The notes below the pieces were generated by a model. It worked only from the letters and a program-made list of their open reading frames with translations. It ran no database searches and was not told where the DNA came from. The position numbers and the translations under genes are program-made. From Mycolicibacterium pulveris (GTDB lineage: Bacteria; Actinomycetota; Actinomycetes; Mycobacteriales; Mycobacteriaceae), in NCBI RefSeq assembly GCF_010725725.1, contig NZ_AP022599.1, positions 434,001 to 498,000 on the forward strand: DNA of 64,000 nt. Reading direction: 5' to 3'. The stretch's first letter is position 1, and every line of letters starts with the position of its first letter. Below, piece by piece: positions 39,106 through 47,807 of this stretch.

Positions 39106-41916
39106 CTACTTCGCGCAGATCGGCTCGGCGTCCTCGAGGCCGTAGCGGTCCTTTTCGGCGTCGGTGAGATCGCGCTGATGGACCGCACATCCCTCGGCGA
39201 TCCAATCGGTCGGATCCAGGGAGAACCGGATCAGGCGGCGGTCGGCGACCGAAGCGGTGAACGCCACATCCCGACCGAGGGCCAGGCTGGGCTCCAACGT
39301 AAAGCCGGAGCCGGCGCCGCGGTCCACCGCGGTGAGCGGTCGATCCGACAACCTGGTTCGACTCGCCAGATCCCAGAAGATGATGCTGCCATCCTGGGAC
39401 ACGGCGGCCAGTTCGCCGTTGCCGCGAAACGCGACATCGGTCACCCGATCGGCCACCCGCAGATCGTCTCCGGTCGGCTCGCCGGACTCGACGTCGAACA
39501 ACCGCACCGGACCGCTCCACAGGCTCACCGCGATCGTGCCACCGTCGGGCGCGATCGCCAACGACCGCACCTGCTCGCGCTTCATCTCCACGCTGGTGTT
39601 GGTGCCGTCGGCAAGCCGATAGATGACCAGTTCGTTAGAGCCGCCGATGATCAGACGCGATCCGTCCGGAGTGAACGCCAAGCCCCAGGCCAATGGCGGG
39701 CCGGCGATTTCGCCCTCTTCGACGAGCTTGGTGTCGTCCAACCGCCATAACCGCACGGGCGCGGCGTCGAACGACTGGGCATCGGCGTTCATCCATCGCG
39801 TCGCCACCGTGACGCCGTCGGGTGAGACCGCAAGCTGACTTGCCGGCTCGCCTGGCGCGACCCGGGTCGCGGTGGGTGCCTCCGCGATGCCGTCCCACAC
39901 CACCACCTCCCCCTCGCTGGTGCTGGCCAACACGCGGCCGCCGTCGGGAGTGAAGACAACCTGGTCGATCACGCCGTCGACGGTCACCGACGGGCCGTTC
40001 GGATCCGGCTCGGCCACGTCGGTGAGGGTCAGCGCGGTGACCAGCTGGCCGGGTGTGCTTTCGCCGGATGACGAAGCCTCGGCAACGGCGCGGACGACGG
40101 CAAGGCGGTCGCCTGCGGGTGAAATCGCGACGGCCACCGCGTCGGTCCAGCCCTCGACCGGCTGGGCCAGGGGGCGGCGTTGGCCGTCGCCGTAGTCGAG
40201 AAGTAAGGCCCCGCCTGCGGTTCCACCGGTGATGCCGCGCCAAGAGTTGGCCGGGTCCCATGCCACCGCGGTGGCGGCCTGTTCGTCGACCCGCACCGGG
40301 GGCAGCGGCGGCGAACCGGTGAGGTGGTTCCAGTAGATGATGAAGCCGTCCTCGGACACCGAGGCCACCGAGCCGGCCTCCGGGTTCTCGCCCGTCGCGG
40401 CGAGCCCGGTGATCTCGTCGGGGTGAAGTTCGTTGAGGCCGGCAGCGGTCGGCGTTCCGTCGGCGCCATTCCAGAAGCCCACGGTGCCGTCGCTGCTGCC
40501 CGTGACGACAGTTCCGTCGTCGACGACGGTGAGAGCCGATACTCGACTGCCGATTTCACCGACTTCGACCTTCTCCCACACCGGTCGCTGAGGCATTGCG
40601 GGATCGAACCGTCGCAGCGCCCCGTCGCCGCCGGCGGTGACGAGCCCGCCGTCGGGCGTCCACGCCAGCGCACTGACCGCTGTCATGGTGTTAGCGGCGC
40701 GTTCGACGACGGGGAACGTCGCCGAGGGCTCGGACCCGCCCGCGTCCCATACGATGACCGCGCCCCCAGCGGTGCCGGCGGCGATCCGGCCGGTCGATGG
40801 CGCCACAGCCAACGCGGTGACCGCATCCTCGGTAGTTCGCATCTCCGAGACCCGCAGATCGCCGTCGAGTGTGGCGACGACGCCGCTGCCGGCAACAACC
40901 ACGGCATCGGAGCCGGCCCTGGCGGGGGCGATCGCGACCACCTCATCGACGAGTTGGCCGTCGATCCTGCCGAGTTCGGTTCCGCTGGTGAAACTTTGGG
41001 AGATGATCTCGCCGTCCGTCGTGCCAATCCAGATCCGATCGGCGGCGTCCGAGATGGCGACCCCGGTCACCGGTGCATCGACGAGGATGCGGCGCGTGAA
41101 CTCCGGGAGGTTGGCCACCGAGGTGAGCAGAGCACCCTCGGTCTGCACGTTGGGGTACAGCCGGTACCCGTGCGCGGCGAGGAGGAAAGCCAGGTCGGGA
41201 CGCTCGAGTTCGGTGCTGCTCTGTGCCGCCAGCCGCTGCGCTTCGGCCTGAATCCGGCGTTGCTCGGCCTGGTTCGCGTTGTAGACGGCGACTCCGGCGG
41301 CCGTGACGGCCGCGACGGTCAACACGGCCAGCGACGCCACCGCGGACCAGGCGATGCGCTTGGTACGGCGGTGCTGGCGGACGTCCTCACCCTCGATCTC
41401 GTCTTTGGTGCGGCCGTGCAGCGGTGCGGCCACCTCGGCCACCCCGTTGCGGAACTGGCTGTTGCGCAGGTCGAGCTGGTCGACGTCATGCGCCCAGCGC
41501 AGGTCCAGATGGCGGGGCTCGTCGCTGAACACCCCCCGCAGGGCGGGCGGCACCGCGTCGGAGTCGTCGGTGAAATCGCCCTTCGCGGGATCCCATTCCC
41601 AATGGCCGTCGGTGACGACAGGCAGGATCCGGTCGACTGACCGATGCGCCTTCCAGTGCTCGATCTCCCGATTGACCCACACCGATGCCGCGGCCTGCGG
41701 CGACGTGAGCAGCAGAAACCACTCCGCGTCGTCGAGCGCGCGGACGATCGCATTCCACAAGTGCGGGTCAACCGACAGGCCCGTTTCGTCCCGGAACACC
41801 TCCAGCGACCGGCGCCGGTACCAGGGTTTGGCCAGACGCTGCAGCGCCCGCTGCAACGCCGGGGCCAGCCGGCCGTCGGCCGCATGCGAGTAGGAGATGA
41901 AGGCGTCGTAGCGCAT
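39106..41916 (-). CDS. TIR-domain membrane protein with WD40-like C-terminal propeller(s)
   Basis: A 936-residue protein. Residues 1-150 are a TIR domain (YDAFISYSHAADG, then VFRDETGL and SVWVNREIEHW with E84 at the place of the NADase glutamate). RRTKR and a single membrane segment follow (about 206-232). From about 255 to the end are WD40-like blades, for example AGTAGGAVIVWDAGG and DGTVGFWNGADG. By charge the TIR part is cytoplasmic and the propeller extracytoplasmic. It converges with the RyR/secreted gene pair, stops 1 nt apart. Probably a conflict or stress sensor; enzyme activity is inferred. Confidence 0.87.
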   Translation of the reverse strand: MRYDAFISYSHAADGRLAPALQRALQRLAKPWYRRRSLEVFRDETGLSVDPHLWNAIVRALDDAEWFLLLTSPQAAASVWVNREIEHWKAHRSVDRILPVVTDGHWEWDPAKGDFTDDSDAVPPALRGVFSDEPRHLDLRWAHDVDQLDLRNSQFRNGVAEVAAPLHGRTKDEIEGEDVRQHRRTKRIAWSAVASLAVLTVAAVTAAGVAVYNANQAEQRRIQAEAQRLAAQSSTELERPDLAFLLAAHGYRLYPNVQTEGALLTSVANLPEFTRRILVDAPVTGVAISDAADRIWIGTTDGEIISQSFTSGTELGRIDGQLVDEVVAIAPARAGSDAVVVAGSGVVATLDGDLRVSEMRTTEDAVTALAVAPSTGRIAAGTAGGAVIVWDAGGSEPSATFPVVERAANTMTAVSALAWTPDGGLVTAGGDGALRRFDPAMPQRPVWEKVEVGEIGSRVSALTVVDDGTVVTGSSDGTVGFWNGADGTPTAAGLNELHPDEITGLAATGENPEAGSVASVSEDGFIIYWNHLTGSPPLPPVRVDEQAATAVAWDPANSWRGITGGTAGGALLLDYGDGQRRPLAQPVEGWTDAVAVAISPAGDRLAVVRAVAEASSSGESTPGQLVTALTLTDVAEPDPNGPSVTVDGVIDQVVFTPDGGRVLASTSEGEVVVWDGIAEAPTATRVAPGEPASQLAVSPDGVTVATRWMNADAQSFDAAPVRLWRLDDTKLVEEGEIAGPPLAWGLAFTPDGSRLIIGGSNELVIYRLADGTNTSVEMKREQVRSLAIAPDGGTIAVSLWSGPVRLFDVESGEPTGDDLRVADRVTDVAFRGNGELAAVSQDGSIIFWDLASRTRLSDRPLTAVDRGAGSGFTLEPSLALGRDVAFTASVADRRLIRFSLDPTDWIAEGCAVHQRDLTDAEKDRYGLEDAEPICAK

Positions 41917-41950
41917 ATCGCTCGCATTTCGTGGCCGGGCAAAACACAGT

Positions 41951-41965
41951 GCCGACGGTGTCGGC
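41951..41965. promoter_or_regulatory. Inverted repeat upstream of the TIR gene
   Basis: GCCGAC-GGT-GTCGGC is a perfect 6+6 inverted repeat 35 nt upstream of the TIR gene start, a possible operator. Confidence 0.35.
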
Positions 41966-41989
41966 AGATGCAGTATGCCCCGCGCCGGT

Positions 41990-42051
41990 GCCCAGTGTCG
42001 GCTTATTGCACGCTCAACCGGCGAACCGCGTGCGATAAGCCAACACTGGGC
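41990..42051. repeat. Long intergenic palindrome after nrdE
   Basis: Arms 41990-42013 and 42028-42051 are 24 nt each and pair at 22 of 24 positions around a 14-nt loop. The outer sequence is GCCCAGTGT/ACACTGGGC. It lies 10 nt after the nrdE stop and may act as its terminator, but there is no T-tract. Confidence 0.8.
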
Positions 42052-42060
42052 GTTCGAGCA

Positions 42061-44244
42061 CTACAACATGCAGGAGACGCAGCCCTCGACTTCGGTGCCC
42101 TCCAGCGCCATCTGGCGCAGCCGGATGTAGTACAGCGTCTTGATTCCCTTGCGCCAGGCGTAGATCTGGGCCTTGTTGACGTCGCGGGTGGTGGCGGTGT
42201 CCTTGAAGAACAGCGTCAACGACAACCCCTGGTCCACGTGTTGCGTTGCGGCGGCATAGGTGTCGATGACCTTCTCGTAGCCGATCTCGTAGGCGTCCTG
42301 GAAGTACTCCAGGTTGTCGTTGGTCATGTACGGCGCCGGATAGTAGACCCGCCCGATCTTGCCTTCCTTGCGGATCTCGATCTTGGATGCGATCGGGTGG
42401 ATCGACGACGTCGAGTGGTTGATGTAACTGATCGATCCCGTCGGCGGCACCGCCTGCAGGTTCTGGTTGTAGATACCGTGCTCCTGCACCGACGCCTTGA
42501 GCCGCTTCCAATCCTCTTGGGTCGGAATGCGAATGCCTGCGTCGGCGAACAGCTTGCGGACCTTGTCGGTCTTCGGCTCCCACACCTGGTCGGTGTACTT
42601 GTCGAAGAACTCACCGGTGGCGTACTTGGAGCGCTCGAATCCCTTGAAGTGGCTGCCGCGTTCGATCGCGATCTTGTTCGACGCCCGCAATGCGTGATAG
42701 CACACGGTGTAGAAGTACATGTTGGTGAAGTCGATGCCCTCTTCGGAGCCGTAGAAGATCCGCTCCCGGGCCAGGTACCCGTGCAGGTTCATCTGCCCGA
42801 GCCCGATCGCGTGGGAGTCGTTGTTGCCCTGCTCGATCGACGGCACCGAGGCGATGTGGGTCTGGTCGGAGACGGCCGTCAGCGCCCGGATCGCCACCTC
42901 GACGGTCTGCGCGAAGTCCGGCGAGTCCATCGCCTTGGCGATGTTCAGCGAACCGAGGTTGCACGAAATGTCCTTGCCCACATGGGCGTAGGTCAAGTCC
43001 TCGTTGAACACCGACGGCGTGGAGACCTGCAGGATCTCCGAGCAGAGGTTGGAATGGGTGATCTTGCCATCAATCGGATTAGCTCGGTTGACGGTGTCCT
43101 CGAACATGATGTAGGGGTAGCCCGACTCGAACTGCAGCTCGGCCAGCGTCTGGAAGAACTCGCGCGCCTTGATCTTCGTCTTGCGAATCCGCGCATCGTC
43201 GACCATCTCGTAGTACTTCTCGGTCACCGAGATGTCGGCGAACGGCAGCCCGTAGACCCGCTCGACGTCGTACGGCGAGAACAGGTACATGTCTTCGTTC
43301 TTCTTGGCCAGCTCGAACGTGATGTCCGGAATCACCACACCCAACGACAGCGTCTTGATCCGGATCTTCTCGTCGGCGTTCTCCCGCTTGGTGTCCAGGA
43401 AGCGGTAGATGTCGGGATGGTGGGCGTGCAGATACACCGCACCTGCGCCCTGGCGGGCGCCCAGCTGGTTGGCATAGGAGAACGAATCCTCCAGCAGCTT
43501 CATGATCGGGATGACGCCCGAGGACTGGTTCTCGATGTTCTTGATCGGTGCGCCGTGCTCGCGAATGTTGGTCAGCAGCAACGCGACCCCGCCACCGCGC
43601 TTGGACAGCTGCAGCGCGGAGTTGATCGAGCGCCCGATGGACTCCATGTTGTCCTCGATGCGCAAGAGGAAGCAGCTCACCGGCTCACCGCGCTGCTTCT
43701 TGCCCGAGTTGAGGAACGTCGGGGTGGCCGGCTGGAACCGGCCGTCCATGATCTCGTCGACGAGCTGCTCGGCCAGCTTGGTGTCACCGGCGGCAAGGGT
43801 CAACGACACCATCACGACGCGGTCCTCGAAGCGCTCCAGGTACCGCTTGCCGTCGAAGGTCTTCAGCGTGTAGCTGGTGTAGTACTTGAACGCGCCGAGG
43901 AACGTCGGAAACCGGAACTTCTTGGCGTACGCCCGGTCGATAAGCGTCTTGACGAAGTTGCGCGAGTACTGGTCGAGCACCTCACGCTCGTAGTAGTTCT
44001 GCTGGATCAGGTAGTCGAGCTTCTCGTCGATGTCGTGGAAGAACACCGTGTTCTGGTTGACGTGCTCGCGGAAGAACTGGTGCGCGGCTTCCCGGTCCTT
44101 GTCGAACTGAATCTTGCCGTCGGCGTCGTACAGATTCAGCATCGCGTTGAGCGCGTGGTAATCCGTCTCCCCGGGCAGCGTATGGGCGCCGCCTGCGGAG
44201 GGGGCGGTGGTTACAGGCTCTGCATCTGTGACGGTTGGTGGCAC
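42061..44244 (-). CDS. nrdE: Class Ib ribonucleotide reductase alpha subunit NrdE
   Basis: The GTG at 44244 with GGAAGGAC just upstream gives 727 residues; the frame opens at ATG 44259 too. The catalytic subunit reduces ribonucleoside diphosphates. Visible landmarks are [17 protein letters not shown], the radical-site region [25 protein letters not shown], and the C-terminal redox pair EGCVSCML. It overlaps nrdI by about 34 nt. The partner NrdF2 is at 22.2-23.2 kb. It matches Rv3051c. Confidence 0.97.
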   Translation of the reverse strand: MPPTVTDAEPVTTAPSAGGAHTLPGETDYHALNAMLNLYDADGKIQFDKDREAAHQFFREHVNQNTVFFHDIDEKLDYLIQQNYYEREVLDQYSRNFVKTLIDRAYAKKFRFPTFLGAFKYYTSYTLKTFDGKRYLERFEDRVVMVSLTLAAGDTKLAEQLVDEIMDGRFQPATPTFLNSGKKQRGEPVSCFLLRIEDNMESIGRSINSALQLSKRGGGVALLLTNIREHGAPIKNIENQSSGVIPIMKLLEDSFSYANQLGARQGAGAVYLHAHHPDIYRFLDTKRENADEKIRIKTLSLGVVIPDITFELAKKNEDMYLFSPYDVERVYGLPFADISVTEKYYEMVDDARIRKTKIKAREFFQTLAELQFESGYPYIMFEDTVNRANPIDGKITHSNLCSEILQVSTPSVFNEDLTYAHVGKDISCNLGSLNIAKAMDSPDFAQTVEVAIRALTAVSDQTHIASVPSIEQGNNDSHAIGLGQMNLHGYLARERIFYGSEEGIDFTNMYFYTVCYHALRASNKIAIERGSHFKGFERSKYATGEFFDKYTDQVWEPKTDKVRKLFADAGIRIPTQEDWKRLKASVQEHGIYNQNLQAVPPTGSISYINHSTSSIHPIASKIEIRKEGKIGRVYYPAPYMTNDNLEYFQDAYEIGYEKVIDTYAAATQHVDQGLSLTLFFKDTATTRDVNKAQIYAWRKGIKTLYYIRLRQMALEGTEVEGCVSCML

Positions 44245-44657
44245 GTCTGGTCCTTCCAAAAGTCTTCCAAGCCCGCACGGACGGCTTCCACGTCGTCGGG
44301 TGTTCCCATGAGTTCAAAGCGGTACAGATACGGCACCCCGCACTTGCGGGACACCACGTCGCCGGCGTAGGCGAATTCCGCGCCGAAGTTGTTGTTACCC
44401 GCGGCGATGACGCCGCGGAGCAACGACCGGTTGTGTTCGTTGTTCAAGAACGCGATGACCTGTTTGGGGACATAGCCACCGTCGTTGATGTTGGGTGTGG
44501 CGCGCCCACCGCCGTAGGTGGGAAGCACCAGCACGTAAGGTTCGTCGACCTCGATGCGTCCGTGCAGCGGGATCCGGATCGCCGGCAGCCCCAGCTTCTC
44601 GACGAAGCGGTGGGTGTTTTCCGACACGCTGGAGAAGTAGACGAGATTGCTCATCAT
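44211..44657 (-). CDS. nrdI: Ribonucleotide reductase flavodoxin NrdI
   Basis: A 148-residue NrdI (Rv3052c has 150). The start ATGATG at 44657 follows AGGAAGGAG. FMN-binding loops are [13 protein letters not shown] and LPTYGGGR, and the N-terminal sheet LVYFSS is typical. NrdI supplies the oxidant that builds the dimanganese-tyrosyl radical in NrdF. It lies between nrdH and nrdE in the standard nrdHIE order. Confidence 0.95.
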   Translation of the reverse strand: MMSNLVYFSSVSENTHRFVEKLGLPAIRIPLHGRIEVDEPYVLVLPTYGGGRATPNINDGGYVPKQVIAFLNNEHNRSLLRGVIAAGNNNFGAEFAYAGDVVSRKCGVPYLYRFELMGTPDDVEAVRAGLEDFWKDQTCHQPSQMQSL

Positions 44658-44720
44658 CGACTCCTTCCTGATGTCTTCGGCTACCCGAATTCCCCTATGG
44701 TTGCGCCGCGGATGCAGCCG

Positions 44721-44972
44721 CTATGCCGTTACCGCGACCGCGCCCGCCAGCGCCTTGATGCGGTCGGGCCGAAACCCCGACCAGTGGTCGTTGCCAGCGA
44801 CGACGACGGGCGCCTGCAGGTAACCCAGCGCCATGACGTAGTCACGGGCCTCGCTGTCGAGGCTGATGTCGACCGTCTCGTAAGCGATGCCCTGCTTGTC
44901 GAGCGCCTTGTACGTGGCGTTGCACTGCACGCATGCGGGCTTGGTGTAGACGGTGATCGATGGCTGACTCAT
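44721..44972 (-). CDS. nrdH: Glutaredoxin-like NrdH redoxin
   Basis: An 83-residue redoxin with active site CVQC in YTKPACVQCNATYKAL and the C-terminal WSGFRPDRI loop that distinguishes NrdH from glutaredoxins. It reduces the NrdE disulfide using thioredoxin reductase. It is first in the nrdHIE operon, 63 nt before nrdI, and matches Rv3053c. Candidate NrdR boxes lie about 215-260 nt upstream. Confidence 0.95.
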   Translation of the reverse strand: MSQPSITVYTKPACVQCNATYKALDKQGIAYETVDISLDSEARDYVMALGYLQAPVVVAGNDHWSGFRPDRIKALAGAVAVTA

Positions 44973-45454
44973 CTTCGGTACGGCTCCTCTACAACTGTCA
45001 CTGCACTGAGACTGGCAACTCGTCGGGTACTACATGTCGCTGTGGTTTCAGCGGCCCGCAGACCTCCGCAATTCCTGGCTGACCGGTTCTCCCTCGCCGG
45101 GCTGTCGGGATACCGATCGCGCCGGATTCGGGGGCTCCGGCTGACCCTGAGCGGTACGTGTACCGCGGTGGTCTGTCGGTGCCCGAAACACTACACCTAG
45201 TGTCCGACATTGCGAAGAGATACCAGATGTTCTGAATGACATTTTTGAAATTCCCAGGTCGTAAGCCATCGCCCGCCACCCGCTCGGCGTGTCGCATATC
45301 ACACTGTTGGCGGCGCCGCATCGGATGTCCGTCGTAGCTCTCGGTGTACCACCCGGCACCGACATCCCCGGCGCGCCGGTCCATCGCGCATCCCTCTCAG
45401 CAAACCACCGGTTCGCCCCGACGGGCCTGGCCGGCGGTCTTCGCGTGACGTCGG
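44973..45454. other. Intergenic region upstream of nrdH without a convincing gene
   Basis: This 482-nt stretch separates nrdH from the FMN reductase gene. The reading frames crossing it have no domain character. It holds the candidate tandem NrdR boxes (45188-45203 and 45218-45233) and an imperfect palindrome GCGGTAC-GT-GTACCGC at 45151-45166. An AT-rich part near 45205-45260 may contain the nrdHIE promoter, implying a leader of about 200 nt. Confidence 0.5.
45188..45233. promoter_or_regulatory. Candidate tandem NrdR boxes of the nrdHIE operon
   Basis: ACACTA-CACC-TAGTGT (45188-45203) is a perfect inverted repeat of NrdR-box form. A weaker copy, AGATACCAGATGTTCT, lies at 45218-45233; its reverse strand contains ACATCTGGTAT. 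Centres are exactly 30 nt apart, about three helical turns, as in known tandem NrdR sites. Confidence 0.6.
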
Positions 45455-45997
45455 CTAGCCGACCTCGGCGGCCAGCTTTCCGACGATGTCGCGCAGGTTG
45501 GCGACCACTTCGGCGTTCTCGCGCGGGTGCTTGTCCGCGAAGGCGGTCGTCTGCACGGACAGCTGCAGATCCTCGAGGACGCGCGCGCCAGCGATCCCGA
45601 AGGACTTGCGTGTCTCGGCGTGCGCCCACACCCCGCCGTAGCGACCCAGCGCCGCCCCGGTCACCACGAGGGGCTTGTCCTTCAGCGCGCCCTCGCCGAA
45701 CGGCCGCGACAACCAGTCGATCGCGTTCTTGAGCACACCCGGGATCGAGCCGTTGTACTCCGGGGTGATGACGAGCGCGGCGTCGGACTCGGCGCCCCTC
45801 CGGCGCAGCGCGGCGACCGGCTCGGGAACGGCGTCGTTGTCGATGTCCTCGTTGTAGAAGGGCAGCTCCCCGAGCCGGTCGAAGGTCCCGAGGGTCACCC
45901 CGTCCGGCGCGATTTCGGCCGCCAGCTCCGCCAGCTGGCGGTTGATCGAGGCCGCCCGCAGGCTGCCCACCAGCACCAGCACCCTGATGTCCGACAT
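45455..45997 (-). CDS. NADPH-dependent FMN reductase family protein (Rv3054c-like)
   Basis: A 180-residue flavodoxin-fold protein (Rv3054c has 184). LVGSLRAASINRQLAELA is the FMN phosphate loop and TPEYNGSIPGVLKNAIDWLS the family signature. It should reduce quinones, chromate or azo-type acceptors using NADPH. It is divergent from a TetR gene, with an inverted repeat in the gap, and is a likely target of that regulator. Confidence 0.92.
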   Translation of the reverse strand: MSDIRVLVLVGSLRAASINRQLAELAAEIAPDGVTLGTFDRLGELPFYNEDIDNDAVPEPVAALRRRGAESDAALVITPEYNGSIPGVLKNAIDWLSRPFGEGALKDKPLVVTGAALGRYGGVWAHAETRKSFGIAGARVLEDLQLSVQTTAFADKHPRENAEVVANLRDIVGKLAAEVG

Positions 45998-46044
45998 GAT
46001 CGCGTCCCTTTCGACCGGATCGAAGAATTCTCACACGGCAGAAC

Positions 46045-46058
46045 CGGACCAGGGTCCG
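46045..46058. promoter_or_regulatory. Perfect inverted repeat between FMN reductase and tetR
   Basis: CGGACC-AG-GGTCCG is a perfect 6+6 palindrome in the 90-nt divergent gap, 30 nt before the TetR start and 48 nt before the reductase start. It is a likely operator of the adjacent TetR. Confidence 0.55.
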
Positions 46059-46075
46059 ATTAATTCCGGCTGACC

Positions 46076-46081
46076 TAAACT
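46076..46081 (+). promoter_or_regulatory. -10 element of probable leaderless tetR promoter
   Basis: TAAACT is followed by 6 nt and ATG at 46088, with no Shine-Dalgarno sequence. Confidence 0.5.
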
Positions 46082-46087
46082 GGTGCG

Positions 46088-46696
46088 ATGGCCGCGCCTC
46101 GTCCCCTCAGTGAGCTGCCGGTCACCGACCAAGCGCCGCAGGAGCGGGGCGACGCCGCGCGCAACCGCAGGCTGATCCTCGACGCCGCGCGCCGCCTGAT
46201 CGCAGAGCGCGGCGCCGACGCGGTCAGCACCGACGACATCGCCGCGGCCGCCGGCGTCGGCAAAGGCACGCTGTTTCGCCGGTTCGGCAGCCGGGCGGGC
46301 CTGATGATCGTGCTGCTCGACGAGGACGAGAAGGCCGCGCAGCAGGCGTTCCTGTTCGGGCCGCCCCCGCTGGGCCCCGGCGCGCCGCCGCTGGAGCGGC
46401 TGCTGGCCTACGGGCGCAGCCGCCTCGAGTTCGTCCACACCCATCACGCCTTGCTGTCGGATGCCAATCGCGATCCGCAGATGCGGTTCAGTCCGCCGGC
46501 CACGCTGCACCACCGCCATGTCCGGGTGTTGTTGGAGGACGCGGGCACCACCGGGGACCTCGACGCGCAGGCCGCGGCGCTGCTCGCGCTGCTCGACGTG
46601 GACTACGTACATCACCAACTCACCGAGCGCGGTGCGACGCTGGAGAGCCTCGGTGACGCGTGGGAATCGGTAGCGCGCAAACTGTGTGGGCGATGA
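46088..46696 (+). CDS. TetR-family regulator (Rv3055-like)
   Basis: A 202-residue TetR protein (Rv3055 has 204). The helix-turn-helix is in RLILDAARRLIAERGADAVS then DDIAAAAGVGKGTLFRRFGS. The C-terminal domain has the SbtR-like region LEFVHTHHALLSDANRDPQM. It is divergent from the FMN reductase gene and its promoter region contains a palindrome suited to autoregulation. The dinB2 gene follows 58 nt downstream. Confidence 0.9.
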   Translation: MAAPRPLSELPVTDQAPQERGDAARNRRLILDAARRLIAERGADAVSTDDIAAAAGVGKGTLFRRFGSRAGLMIVLLDEDEKAAQQAFLFGPPPLGPGAPPLERLLAYGRSRLEFVHTHHALLSDANRDPQMRFSPPATLHHRHVRVLLEDAGTTGDLDAQAAALLALLDVDYVHHQLTERGATLESLGDAWESVARKLCGR

Positions 46697-46754
46697 ACGC
46701 TTGCGCGAAGTGGGGGCACCCCCGGCCCGTGGGCCACGGGGACAGACAACACCG

Positions 46755-47804
46755 ATGAAGCGCTGGGTTCTGCACGTCGATCTGGACCAGTTCCAGGCCG
46801 CCGTGGAGGTACGCCGTCGCCCCGAGCTCGACGGCCTGCCGATCATCGTCGGCGGCAACGGCATTCCCGACGAGCCACGCAAGGTGGTCACGTGCGCGTC
46901 GTATCCGGCGCGCAAGTTCGGAGTGCACGCAGGCATGCCGCTGCGCACCGCCGCGCGCAAGTGCCCGGACGCGACGTTCCTGCCGTTGGATACCGATGCC
47001 TACGATGCCGCCTCCGAGGAGGTCATGGAACTGATGCGCGGCTTCGGCCACCCGGTGGAGGTATGGGGTTGGGACGAGGCCTACGTCGGGGCCGAGCTCG
47101 ACGGCATCGTCGCCGCCGTCGATCTGGCCGAACGGATCCGCGACGTCGTGGCGAGCGAGACCGGCTTGTCGTGTTCGGTGGGCATCAGTGACAACAAGCA
47201 ACGGGCCAAGGTCGCGACCGGGTTCGGCAAGCCGTCAGGCGTCTATGTGCTCACCGACGAGAACTGGATGGCGGTGATGGGCGACCGCAACGTCGACGCC
47301 TTGTGGGGGGTCGGACCCAAAACCGCGAAAAAGCTTGCCACAATGGGGATCACCACGGTCGCCGATCTGGCCGCCACCGATGCGACGACGCTGACGTCGA
47401 CGTTCGGGCCCACGACCGGTCTGTGGATCCTATTGCTGGCCAAGGGCGGAGGAGACACCGAGGTCAGCGCCACGCCCTGGGTGCCGCGCTCACGCAGCCA
47501 CGTCATCACCTTCCCGACGGATCTCACGGAGCGTTCCGAAATGGACTCCGCTGTCGCCGATCTCGCGCACCGGACGCTGACCGAGGTGGTCGAACAGCAC
47601 CGCGTCGTCACTCGGGTGGCCGTGACGGTGCGGACCAAGACCTTCTACACCAGGACGAAGATTCGCAAACTGCCCGCGCCGTCGGTCGACACCGAGACGA
47701 TCACCGCGACAGCGCTCGACCTGCTGGCCGACTTCGAACTGGATCGGCCGGTACGACTGCTCGGTGTGCGGCTGGAACTGGCGCCTCCGGAAGGCGGGTA
47801 CTGA
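46755..47804 (+). CDS. dinP: Y-family DNA polymerase IV, DinB2 type
   Basis: A 349-residue polymerase (Rv3056 has 346). The catalytic aspartates are D9 and the pair around WGWDEAYVGAE; GPKTAKKLATMGITTVADL is the thumb helix-hairpin-helix. Residue 14, the steric-gate position (HVDLDQFQAAVE), is Gln here; M. smegmatis DinB2 has Leu at this place as I recall. The protein should do translesion synthesis. No clear beta-clamp motif is visible at the C-terminus. An ATPase gene starts 3 nt after its stop. Confidence 0.92.
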   Translation: MKRWVLHVDLDQFQAAVEVRRRPELDGLPIIVGGNGIPDEPRKVVTCASYPARKFGVHAGMPLRTAARKCPDATFLPLDTDAYDAASEEVMELMRGFGHPVEVWGWDEAYVGAELDGIVAAVDLAERIRDVVASETGLSCSVGISDNKQRAKVATGFGKPSGVYVLTDENWMAVMGDRNVDALWGVGPKTAKKLATMGITTVADLAATDATTLTSTFGPTTGLWILLLAKGGGDTEVSATPWVPRSRSHVITFPTDLTERSEMDSAVADLAHRTLTEVVEQHRVVTRVAVTVRTKTFYTRTKIRKLPAPSVDTETITATALDLLADFELDRPVRLLGVRLELAPPEGGY

Positions 47805-47807
47805 CCC

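Noticed and set aside
41644..44370. 908-codon plus-strand open frame opposite nrdE
   Set aside because: Antisense to nrdE and part of the TIR gene, with Val/Leu/Arg/Asp/His-rich shadow composition.
45048..46034. 328-codon minus-strand frame upstream of nrdH
   Set aside because: Overlaps the FMN reductase gene in another frame; no family-like sequence in the part outside it.
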